DNA of 5,664 nucleotides from Comamonadaceae bacterium (GCA_947451445.1 CANFZJ010000220.1:1-5664); one strand, 5' to 3'; numbered from the stretch's first letter, positions 1 to 5,664 are shown. Notes: generated by a model not told the origin, from the sequence alone. Made by a program: numbers and translations.

Positions 1-2670
1 GATGGCGGACAGGCCGGATTCGATCTCGCCCAACTCGATGCGGTAGCCGCGCAGCTTGATCTGGCGGTCCAGACGGCCCAGAAAGTGCAGGTTGCCATCC
101 CCCCCCAGCCAGCCCCGGTCGCCGGTGCGGTACATGCGGCCGCCAGCGCGAAAGGGGTCGGGCAGGAACACCTGCGCGTCCAGCTCGGGGCGGTTCAGGT
201 AACCGCGCGCTACCGCGTCGCCGCCAATGAACACCTCGCCCGGCACGCCCAATGGCATGGGGCGCAGCGCGTGGTCCAGCACGTAGATGCGGGTGTCGTC
301 GATGGGGCGGCCAATCGGCAGGGCCACATCGGTGCGGTTGTTTTCGCACTCGTAGGCGGTGGCAAAAATAGCGGTTTCGGTGGGGCCGTAGACGTTGTAC
401 AGGCGGCCTCCGGTTTCCTTGAGGAAGCGCTGGGCCAGGTCGGGCGACAGCACCTCGCCACCGCAGCAGGCGACGCGCATCTTCAGGCCGGGGCGGTGGG
501 CGGCAGCGTCCAGAAAGCGGCTCAGGGTGGACGGCACAAAGGCCATGTAGGTGACGCCGTGCTTGATGGCGAAGTCGGCCAGCGACTCGGGCAGCAAGCG
601 CCCCGGCGGCGGCAGCGCCACGCTGGCACCGTGCACCAGGGGTAGCAGCAGCTCGATCAGCGACGGGTCAAACGTGGCCTGGGTCGAGTTGCCCGAGCGG
701 TCACTCGGCGCGATGGCGTAGTTGCGCGACAACCAGCCCAGGCGGCGGGCCAGGGCCGCATGCTCAATCATCACGCCCTTGGGCCGCCCGGTGGAGCCAG
801 AGGTAAACAGCACGTAGGCCAGGTCCTGCACGCCGGGTTGGGTGGCCAGCACCGGCAGGCCGTGCTGGCGCACGTCGGCCAGCGCGGCAGTCCAGTCGGC
901 GTGCAGTACCAGGGGGTGCAGGCGCCCCAGACGGTCGGCGGTGTCGGGTTTGATCAGCACCGCAATGGCGGCGCTTTCTTGCAGAATGGCCTCCAGCCGG
1001 GCCAATGGTGCTTCGGGGTCCAGCGGCAAAAAGGCCGCGCCGGACTTGGCGATGGCCAGCATGGCGGCCACCATGTCGGCAGAGCGCTCCAGCACCATGG
1101 CCACGATCTTGTCCGGGCCTGCCCCCACGGCCACCAGCCGTGCAGCCAGGTGGGTGGACACCTGGTCCAGCGTGGCGTAGTCCATGCCAGCGCTGTCCTC
1201 ACCGTCGTCCCACACCAGCGCGCTGGCTTCGGGACGCAGCGCGGCGTGGTGGGCAAACAGGGTGACAAACGGGCGTACCACGGGCATGGTGGCCACGTCT
1301 TTGTGCAAGCCGTCCACCATTGCCCATTGCTCTTCTTGGGGCAGCAGGGGGATGCTGCGCAGGGGCGTGTCCAGCGGGCCCATGAAGTTTTCCACCAGAT
1401 GCCACAGCCTGCGGCCCAGCAGCTCGACTTCGCCGTGCATGAAGCAGGCGGCACTGGCCTCTACCGCCAGCTCTACATCCTGCTCGGCATGGAACTCGCA
1501 CACCGTCACGCCCAGTGGAAAGCGGGCCTTGCCCGAAAACAACTGGTGCGAGCCGTCCAGTTCGGCTGCGCCAAAGTGACCGGCGTAGTCTTGCCGCTCG
1601 AACGACAGCAGTACGTCGAACAGGCCGTCGCGGCGGTTGCGGGCCACCTCCAGCGTGCGGCCCAGTTCGCTCAAGGGGTAGCGTGGATGGCGCATGGACG
1701 CGCGCATGGCGCTGCCCACCGAGGCCAGTAGTTCGCCCACCGTCATGTCGCCGTTGGCCGACACCACCACCGGCATCACGCCGACGAACATGCCCATGGT
1801 GTGGGTGTAGCGCCGCCCGCCCCGGTTCAGGCTGGGCACGCCCACCACCACTTCGGTACGGTTGCCGACGCGGCCAAAGTACATGACCAACGCGGCCAGA
1901 AAGAAGTTGAAGGCGCTGGTGTTGCGCTCCACAGCCAGCTGGCACAGCCGGTTGTAGTCGGCACGTGGCACTTTTTGCAGGCCCATCAGCGCAGCGGGCA
2001 GTTCGCGCTTGAGGGTGTTGGCGTAGCGGCGCTCGATCAGCATGGGGGGCAGCTCGGGGAGCTGCGTCTGCCAGTAAGCGGCGTCGCGCTCGTAGGCGGG
2101 CGACTGGCGGTAGGTGTTGGATTCTTCGACGAAATGCGGGTAGCCGGGGTCGGACCGGGGCGGCACGGGCGTGCCCGCTGTCAGTGCGTTGTAGTGCTCG
2201 CTCCAGCGCTGGATGACCAGCGAGGTGCCCCAGCCGTCCATGATGAGGTGGTGGAACTGGATGGTCAGCCCGTGCAGTTCGTCGTGGGCACGCAGCACGG
2301 CAAAACGCCAGGGCGGCGTGCCGTCCAACACAAACGGCTGGGCCATCAGCGCCTGCCACCAGTCGCGCATGGCCTGCACCGGGTCCAGCGCCTGCGACAT
2401 GTCCAGTACCTGGTAGTTCAGTTCGCAGTGGGGCAGCAGCTGTTGACTGCCATCGACCAGCGGGGCCAGGCGCAGTGCATCGTTCTCGGCCACCATATGG
2501 GCCAGGGCCAGCTTGACGCGGGCCAGGTCCAGCGGGCCTTTGAAAAACAGGCTGCCGCCGATGTTCAGGTGCGCACTGTCTTCCCAGGCGCTTTGGTCCA
2601 GCCAGACTTCGCGCTGGCTGAGGGAGAGCGGAATATCTTGTCCCAGATGGCTTGTTTTGATAGCGTCCAT
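1..2670 (-). CDS. Non-ribosomal peptide synthetase, N-terminal part (condensation + adenylation domains), runs off left edge
   Basis: An open frame of 890 codons runs from ATG at 2670 to the window edge without a stop. The protein should select and activate an amino (or related) acid as acyl-AMP and condense it with an upstream donor. Residues about 10-440 form a condensation domain: LSLSQREVWLDQ (C1) at 16-26 and HHLIMDG at 140-146, with catalytic His141 and Asp145 present. Residues about 465-890 form an adenylation domain with SGAAFLPLDP (A2, 543-552), FTSGSTGRPKG (A3, 622-632), TFDPSLIE (A4, 666-673), NVYGPTE (A5, 759-765), GEVFIGGDAVARGY (A6, 811-824), MYRTGD (A7, 846-851) and GRLDRQIKLRG (A8, 865-875). 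The A10 lysine, the carrier domain and everything after lie outside the window. The start is chosen because C1 then sits at its usual distance from the N-terminus; the next in-frame ATG would delete C1. No clear Shine-Dalgarno precedes it. The gene lies 43 bases after the patatin gene. The product is unknown; the NRPS call is firm. Confidence 0.95.
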   Translation of the reverse strand, partial: MDAIKTSHLGQDIPLSLSQREVWLDQSAWEDSAHLNIGGSLFFKGPLDLARVKLALAHMVAENDALRLAPLVDGSQQLLPHCELNYQVLDMSQALDPVQAMRDWWQALMAQPFVLDGTPPWRFAVLRAHDELHGLTIQFHHLIMDGWGTSLVIQRWSEHYNALTAGTPVPPRSDPGYPHFVEESNTYRQSPAYERDAAYWQTQLPELPPMLIERRYANTLKRELPAALMGLQKVPRADYNRLCQLAVERNTSAFNFFLAALVMYFGRVGNRTEVVVGVPSLNRGGRRYTHTMGMFVGVMPVVVSANGDMTVGELLASVGSAMRASMRHPRYPLSELGRTLEVARNRRDGLFDVLLSFERQDYAGHFGAAELDGSHQLFSGKARFPLGVTVCEFHAEQDVELAVEASAACFMHGEVELLGRRLWHLVENFMGPLDTPLRSIPLLPQEEQWAMVDGLHKDVATMPVVRPFVTLFAHHAALRPEASALVWDDGEDSAGMDYATLDQVSTHLAARLVAVGAGPDKIVAMVLERSADMVAAMLAIAKSGAAFLPLDPEAPLARLEAILQESAAIAVLIKPDTADRLGRLHPLVLHADWTAALADVRQHGLPVLATQPGVQDLAYVLFTSGSTGRPKGVMIEHAALARRLGWLSRNYAIAPSDRSGNSTQATFDPSLIELLLPLVHGASVALPPPGRLLPESLADFAIKHGVTYMAFVPSTLSRFLDAAAHRPGLKMRVACCGGEVLSPDLAQRFLKETGGRLYNVYGPTETAIFATAYECENNRTDVALPIGRPIDDTRIYVLDHALRPMPLGVPGEVFIGGDAVARGYLNRPELDAQVFLPDPFRAGGRMYRTGDRGWLGGDGNLHFLGRLDRQIKLRGYRIELGEIESGLSAI

Positions 2671-2697
2671 TTTTTATGTCTTATGTCTCTAGCCTTG

Positions 2698-2713
2698 GAA
2701 CGTGTTCACGTTC
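2698..2713. promoter_or_regulatory. Perfect inverted repeat (7-2-7) before the NRPS gene, candidate operator
   Basis: The 16-base site GAACGTGTTCACGTTC consists of two exactly complementary 7-base arms around two bases. It begins directly after the patatin stop codon and ends 27 bases before the NRPS start. A two-base loop is too tight for a good RNA hairpin, and no T-run follows, so a dimeric DNA-binding protein site is likelier than a terminator. It overlaps a weak promoter-like pair on the minus strand (TGAACA, 17 bases, CATAAG). I do not recognise the motif as the site of a particular regulator family. The symmetry is seen directly; the operator role is inferred. Confidence 0.45.
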
Positions 2714-4516
2714 TTACAACTTCCATTGGGGAATTTTCTCCATCGCGTAGCGGTAGCCCACATCGGCAATTTCTTCGGCCCGGCGGTAGGCCATCATGGT
2801 GAAGCCTGCCACCGGTGGTTCCAGATAGTGGTCGGCCTGGGCCACGGTCGCGGCACGCTGGTTCAGGCCGCCGATATGCCCGGCGCGGTACAAAATTTCG
2901 GTAATACCCGGTGTGCTCTCGCTGCTGCGCGTGACCAACTGCTTGAGCTTGCTGCGCACCGACAGACGCTTCAGGTCCAGCGGCACGCCCATGTCGTCCT
3001 GCACGTCCACGTCGATGGCGATGATGGTGCCGTTGCCGGGGCGGCGCTCCAGCGGCGTGCCCAGGCGCATGCGCATGGCCTCCACCGGCACGTTTTCCAG
3101 AATCGCGCCGTCCACCAGCAAATGCCCCTGGTGCAGCACCGGCGGAAACAGCCCTGCAGGCGAATTACTGGCCAGCACCGCACGCCACAGCGGCCCACTG
3201 TCCTGCACCGTGGTGCGGGCGGTAGACAGGTTGCAGGCGGCGGCAAAGTACGGCGTCCACAGCGCGTCGATCTGGGTATCGCCAAACATCAGCTTCAGGT
3301 CGCGCGACACCCGGTGGCCCGCCACCAGCGAGATCAGCGGCAGGGTGAGCCGTTCGCCGCCCTCGGCAAACTTGCGGGTTTGCTCGCGGATGGCGTCCAG
3401 CGACAGGCCGCAGGCGTACTGCGCGCCGATCAGCGCCCCCATGCTGTTGCCGCCCACCAGATCGACCGGAATATGGGCCTCGTGCAGCGCGCGCAGCACG
3501 CCCAGGTGGGCAAAACCCCGCGCACCACCGCCCCCTAGCACCACCCCTACGGCGCGCCCGGTCAGGAAGCGGGCCAGGCGGCCAAAGTCGTTGGCCAGGC
3601 CGCTGCGCACGGGGTAGACCCGCTCCAGCTGGCGGCCCGTGCGCCAGCCGTCGGTAGCCTCGGGGGCGACGGTATGGGCCGGGTGCAACAGCACCAGATG
3701 CTGGCGCTTCATGCTGAAGCCGGGCTCCTCGTTCAGACGCTGCTCCATCGGACCCCGGTCGCGGGGCGACCCGGCATTGGCCACAAAGATGACCTGGTCG
3801 GCCTGGCGGAAGGCGCGCCGGGTCCATGACGACGGGGTGGCATCGGCCTCGTAGACCAAAAAGTCGAACTGCTCTTCCAGCGCGTCAAAGCGGTCTTTTC
3901 CGTCGCCGTCCTGGGCGGCTTTGGATTCGCGCTCGCGCTCCTCGGACGGGCTGATGTGCTGCACCCGTCCCAGCAGGGCCAGCGCCTCGGCCAGGCTGCG
4001 CGCCACTTCCGACGCGCCCGCCCCCATAAACAGCGGGACCACCACAAAAGCCTGCGCCTGGTGCCGCTTGGACACCGCCGAGGTATGCCGCAAATGGTCA
4101 AAAATGGCTTGTGAAAACACCCGGTTCAGGCCCAGCGGCTGGCGCAGCAGCAATGCTTCAAACTTGCCCCGCTGCAGCACCGCCAGGGTGGAGTCGCGCA
4201 CTGCCGTCACGTCGGCGGTACGGGGTTGGTGCAGGATCATGCCCATCTCGCCCACGCTCTCGCCGGGGCGGATTTCGTTGTACAGCATGATGCTGCCGTC
4301 GCGGTTGTGGCGCGACACGCGCAGGCGGCCGGTGATGACGAAGAACATGCTGTCGGCCGGATCGCCCTCTTCCAGCACCTTGCCGCCGCCGCGCACGTCC
4401 TGCTGCTCCAGTACGTTGGCCAGGTCGCCCAGCACCTCTTCTTCGAGCGTGCCAAACACTTTGCTGTCGCGCAGTACCTGCATGACGCGGGCGTGGAATT
4501 TCTGCTGACCTAGCAT
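2714..4516 (-). CDS. Cyclic-nucleotide-binding-like domain / patatin (NTE-type) phospholipase fusion protein
   Basis: This 600-residue protein is probably a cytosolic or membrane-associated serine (lyso)phospholipase of the patatin/neuropathy-target-esterase family. Residues about 15-130 form a CRP-like cyclic-nucleotide-binding fold. Its phosphate-binding cassette, PGESVGEMGMILHQPRTADV (84-103), keeps Glu90 and Arg99, so ligand binding is plausible. Residues about 150-320 match the pre-patatin segment of NTE-like proteins, including WTRRAFRQAD (231-240), with a charged, probably flexible stretch at 191-216. The patatin domain follows: oxyanion loop GGGGARG (328-334), nucleophile elbow GNSMG with Ser358, and DGA with Asp469, so the catalytic dyad is complete. 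No signal peptide or obvious membrane helix is seen. The start at 4516 is supported by GAGGG nine bases upstream; an internal ATG at codon 12 is less well placed. Cyclic-nucleotide control of the lipase is inferred from the architecture; the natural substrate is unknown. The NRPS gene follows after 43 bases and may be co-transcribed. Confidence 0.92.
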   Translation of the reverse strand: MLGQQKFHARVMQVLRDSKVFGTLEEEVLGDLANVLEQQDVRGGGKVLEEGDPADSMFFVITGRLRVSRHNRDGSIMLYNEIRPGESVGEMGMILHQPRTADVTAVRDSTLAVLQRGKFEALLLRQPLGLNRVFSQAIFDHLRHTSAVSKRHQAQAFVVVPLFMGAGASEVARSLAEALALLGRVQHISPSEERERESKAAQDGDGKDRFDALEEQFDFLVYEADATPSSWTRRAFRQADQVIFVANAGSPRDRGPMEQRLNEEPGFSMKRQHLVLLHPAHTVAPEATDGWRTGRQLERVYPVRSGLANDFGRLARFLTGRAVGVVLGGGGARGFAHLGVLRALHEAHIPVDLVGGNSMGALIGAQYACGLSLDAIREQTRKFAEGGERLTLPLISLVAGHRVSRDLKLMFGDTQIDALWTPYFAAACNLSTARTTVQDSGPLWRAVLASNSPAGLFPPVLHQGHLLVDGAILENVPVEAMRMRLGTPLERRPGNGTIIAIDVDVQDDMGVPLDLKRLSVRSKLKQLVTRSSESTPGITEILYRAGHIGGLNQRAATVAQADHYLEPPVAGFTMMAYRRAEEIADVGYRYAMEKIPQWKL

Positions 4517-4525
4517 GGACCGATA

Positions 4526-4530
4526 CCCTC
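4526..4530 (-). promoter_or_regulatory. Ribosome binding site of the patatin-family gene
   Basis: On the minus strand GAGGG lies nine bases before the ATG at 4516-4514. This supports that start over the downstream in-frame ATG at codon 12. Confidence 0.6.
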
Positions 4531-4584
4531 GCCTTGAAGTGGACTAGAACCTACCGCTCTGCTGGCGGCACATTCGCGACAACC

Positions 4585-4612
4585 ATTAAACCCCAGGTAT
4601 ATGCGGCATAAA
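4585..4612 (-). promoter_or_regulatory. Possible sigma-70-type promoter for the patatin-family gene
   Basis: In the AT-richer part of the 201-base gap upstream of the patatin gene, the minus strand reads TTTATG, 16 bases, TTTAAT, with the -10-like box about 70 bases before the start codon. The -10 has one mismatch to TATAAT, but at the important second position, and the -35 is poor. Just upstream, two imperfect copies of a GTTGTTTTTT-containing segment occur (4606-4619 and 4629-4649), which could act as an AT-rich upstream element. This is a weak, purely visual call. The rest of the gap shows no gene. Confidence 0.22.
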
Positions 4613-4649
4613 AAACAACGCTACCCGGGCATTGGTACAAAAAAACAAC
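4606..4649. repeat. Imperfect short direct repeat in the gap upstream of the patatin-family gene
   Basis: The plus strand has GCATAAAAAACAAC at 4606-4619 and GCATTGGTACAAAAAAACAAC at 4629-4649. The two share a GCAT start and an A-tract followed by CAAC, differing mainly by an inserted TGGTAC-like stretch. The A-tracts of six and seven bases are 29-30 bases apart, close to three helical turns, so both may lie on one face of the DNA. The copies are short and low in complexity and could be chance. Confidence 0.3.
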
Positions 4650-4702
4650 CCAAATGAGTCTACGCCCGCACACCCATGCCCGAAAGAGGGTTTACGGCAG
4701 GC

Positions 4703-4741
4703 GGGCGACAGCCCTTTTCAGGGCTTCGCAAACAAGCCCTG
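4703..4741 (-). terminator. Tandem hairpins over the lolD stop codon, possible terminator or 3' stabiliser
   Basis: The minus-strand RNA can form an 8-base-pair perfect stem (arms 4734-4741 and 4719-4726, loop of seven), which includes the last lolD codons and two bases of the TGA stop. Three A residues and a few bases later comes a smaller 4-base-pair stem (4711-4714 with 4703-4706, GGGC/GCCC). No U-run follows on this strand, so this is not a classical intrinsic terminator. It may protect the 3' end or slow polymerase. Pairing is seen directly; function is inferred. Confidence 0.35.
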
Positions 4742-5482
4742 GTTCAGCCGCAACGTGCGGCTGCAGCGGGCAGCCAGGGCTTCGTCGTGGGTCACCAACA
4801 CAAAGGCCGTACCCTGGTCGCGGGCCAGTTGCAGCATCAGGTCAAACACGCCGTCGGCGGTGCTGCGGTCCAGGTTGCCGGTCGGCTCGTCGGCCAGCAC
4901 GCAGGCGGGCTGGGCCACCAAAGCGCGGGCGATGGCAACGCGCTGGCGTTCACCGCCAGACAGCTCGGCCGGGCGGTGGTGGATGCGGTCTTGCAGCCCC
5001 ACGCTTGCTAGTATTTTTGTAGCTTGTTGCGCAGCATCCGCCTGCGGTAGACGCCTAATCCATAGTGGCATGGCCACATTGTCCAGCGCGCTGAATTCGG
5101 GCAGCAGGTGGTGGAACTGGTAGACAAAACCCAGGTGCTGGTTGCGCTGGCGGCCCTGCTCTGCGGCGTCCAGGCTGGCCAGGTCGCGGCCCAGCAGCTG
5201 CACCGTGCCGCTGCTGGGCGCATCCAGCCCGCCCAGCAGGTGCAACAGCGTGCTTTTGCCCGAGCCGGAGGCGCCGACGATGGCGACCGTTTCACCTGCG
5301 TAGATGTGCAGGTCCACCCCTTTGAGCACAGTCACATCCAGACGGCCCTCGGTGAAACGCTTGGTCAGGCCTTGGGCCTGCAATACGGAACCATTGGCGC
5401 CGGGCCGCCCCAAGCCAATGGCGGCACCCTCGGGGGGCAGCGTAGTACGCGAAGCGACAAGCGTGGGGGTCATTTCACTCAT
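4718..5482 (-). CDS. lolD: Lipoprotein-releasing ABC transporter ATP-binding protein LolD
   Basis: This 254-residue cytosolic ATPase powers release of outer-membrane lipoproteins from the inner membrane to the carrier LolA. It has Walker A GASGSGKST (70-78), Q-loop Gln122, signature LSGGERQ (174-180), Walker B VLADEP with Glu199 (195-200), GNLD (202-205) and the switch His232. The stretch YQFHHLLPEFSALDNVAMPL (121-140) is close to E. coli LolD and separates it from other MacB/FtsE-like ATPases. The ATG at 5482 overlaps the end of the upstream permease gene by eight bases (ATGAGTGA), which suggests translational coupling; GAGG lies about ten bases upstream. This start gives roughly 25-30 residues before the conserved ABC core, longer than in E. 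coli LolD (about 233 residues in all), so the ATG at codon 4 (5473) is also possible. Codons around residues 142-160 are unusually AT-rich for this gene, yet the protein aligns without a length change. Family assignment is firm. Confidence 0.96.
   Translation of the reverse strand: MSEMTPTLVASRTTLPPEGAAIGLGRPGANGSVLQAQGLTKRFTEGRLDVTVLKGVDLHIYAGETVAIVGASGSGKSTLLHLLGGLDAPSSGTVQLLGRDLASLDAAEQGRQRNQHLGFVYQFHHLLPEFSALDNVAMPLWIRRLPQADAAQQATKILASVGLQDRIHHRPAELSGGERQRVAIARALVAQPACVLADEPTGNLDRSTADGVFDLMLQLARDQGTAFVLVTHDEALAARCSRTLRLNQGLFAKP
5003..5062 (-). other. AT-rich, rare-codon patch inside lolD
   Basis: Within an otherwise GC-rich gene, codons for residues about 141-160 include ATT AGG CGT CTA, then CAA CAA GCT ACA AAA ATA CTA GCA, many of them rare in high-GC betaproteobacteria. 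The plus strand here reads TTTTTGTAGCTTGTTGCGCA (5014-5033), which from memory resembles a short dispersed repeat common in Comamonadaceae genomes; I could not check this. The reading frame and length match LolD homologues, so nothing has simply been inserted. It may mark local conversion by a repeat, a translation-slowing cluster, or chance. Confidence 0.35.
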
Positions 5483-5664
5483 AACGGAGAGCCTCGGCGG
5501 GGTTTACACGGCTGGCGTGCCAGCTGGGGTAAATAGTGGCCACAAAGGCCAGGATCAGCGAAATGACGGCAATCGGAACGATGTCGGCTTGCTGGGGCTC
5601 GCTGGGCATGCGGCTGATGAAGTACACCTCTTTGGGCAGGAAGCTGGCGTGGAACAGGTGCTCC
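5475..5664 (-). CDS. Lipoprotein-releasing ABC transporter permease (LolC/LolE family), C-terminal fragment
   Basis: The last 62 codons of a membrane protein end at TGA (5477-5475); the rest lies beyond the right edge. The fragment starts EHLFHASFLPKEVYFIS, followed by SRMPSEP, a hydrophobic segment IVPIAVISLILAFVATIYP that should be the final transmembrane helix, and a short cytoplasmic tail WHASRVNPAEALRYE. The closing P-A-x-A-L-R-Y-E and the preceding P-(S/A)-W-x-A-x-R are typical of LolC/LolE (MacB-like FtsX-family permeases). The gene overlaps lolD by eight bases, which supports the identification and points to one operon. LolC and LolE cannot be told apart from this fragment. Since no second permease follows lolD, the transporter may use a single permease type, as in some betaproteobacteria. 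Confidence 0.9.
   Translation of the reverse strand, partial: EHLFHASFLPKEVYFISRMPSEPQQADIVPIAVISLILAFVATIYPSWHASRVNPAEALRYE

Noticed and set aside
760..1731. Long plus-strand open frame (323 codons) opposite the NRPS, rich in His, Gln, Gly and Val
   Set aside because: It lies wholly antisense to a frame with clear condensation and adenylation motifs, shows no recognisable domain, and its composition is what the complement of GC-rich coding sequence gives.
1199..2359. Minus-strand open frame of 386 codons in another frame within the NRPS
   Set aside because: Arg/Ala/Pro-rich out-of-frame translation; the true frame in the same span carries HHLIMDG and the C-domain to A-domain transition.
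2698..2713. Reading the palindrome as a LexA (SOS) box or an intrinsic terminator
   Set aside because: The GAAC and GTTC ends are eight bases apart, not the four of Gram-positive LexA boxes, it does not fit the CTGT-N8-ACAG form, and as RNA it has a two-base loop and no U-run.
1801..2802. Plus-strand open frame of 333 codons spanning the NRPS start and the patatin 3' end
   Set aside because: Antisense shadow with no domain; it crosses the boundary of two well-supported minus-strand genes.
2702..3538. Plus-strand open frame of 278 codons opposite the patatin domain
   Set aside because: No motifs; the opposite strand encodes the complete patatin catalytic residues.
4563..4600. Tiny minus-strand open frames (7 and 11 codons) in the gap upstream of the patatin gene as leader peptides
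   Set aside because: Too short, no ribosome binding site, and no attenuator-like structure or codon bias to support them.
4703..4718. Plus-strand GGGC-GACA-GCCC hairpin followed by TTTT as an intrinsic terminator
   Set aside because: The stem is only four base pairs, the T-run is four, and no plus-strand gene ends there.

Overview
The window looks like a piece of a high-GC betaproteobacterial chromosome. Comamonadaceae or a close Burkholderiales relative is my inference, from GC-rich codon use, the lolCD arrangement and the style of the proteins; no rRNA or marker gene confirms it. All recognisable genes read on the minus strand, so transcription runs from high to low coordinates. The long open frames on the plus strand are compositional shadows.

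In transcription order the window holds four genes. (1) Positions 5664-5475 carry the last 62 codons of a LolC/LolE-type permease, cut by the right edge. (2) lolD (5482-4718) overlaps its stop by 8 bases and encodes the ATPase of the same lipoprotein-releasing ABC transporter. A strong hairpin sits on the lolD stop codon. (3) A 201-base gap (4717-4517) carries a possible promoter and a clear ribosome binding site. It leads into a 600-residue protein (4516-2714) with an N-terminal cyclic-nucleotide-binding-like domain and a C-terminal patatin/NTE-type phospholipase domain whose Ser-Asp dyad is intact. (4) After only 43 bases comes a large non-ribosomal peptide synthetase gene. Its first 890 codons (2670-1) are open to the left edge and contain a complete condensation domain and most of an adenylation domain.

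The Lol genes are housekeeping: they extract lipoproteins from the inner membrane for delivery to the outer membrane. The patatin-NRPS pair is the accessory part of the window. The two genes are co-oriented and close, and the gap between them holds a perfect 7-2-7 inverted repeat directly after the patatin stop codon but no good Shine-Dalgarno sequence. A lipid hydrolase beside an NRPS that opens with a condensation domain fits a lipopeptide or siderophore-like pathway, but nothing here proves functional coupling. The NRPS product is unknown. Its condensation-domain motifs and adenylation pocket residues, read by hand, do not match a substrate code I recognise.

No tRNA, rRNA, CRISPR array, insertion sequence or integrase was seen.
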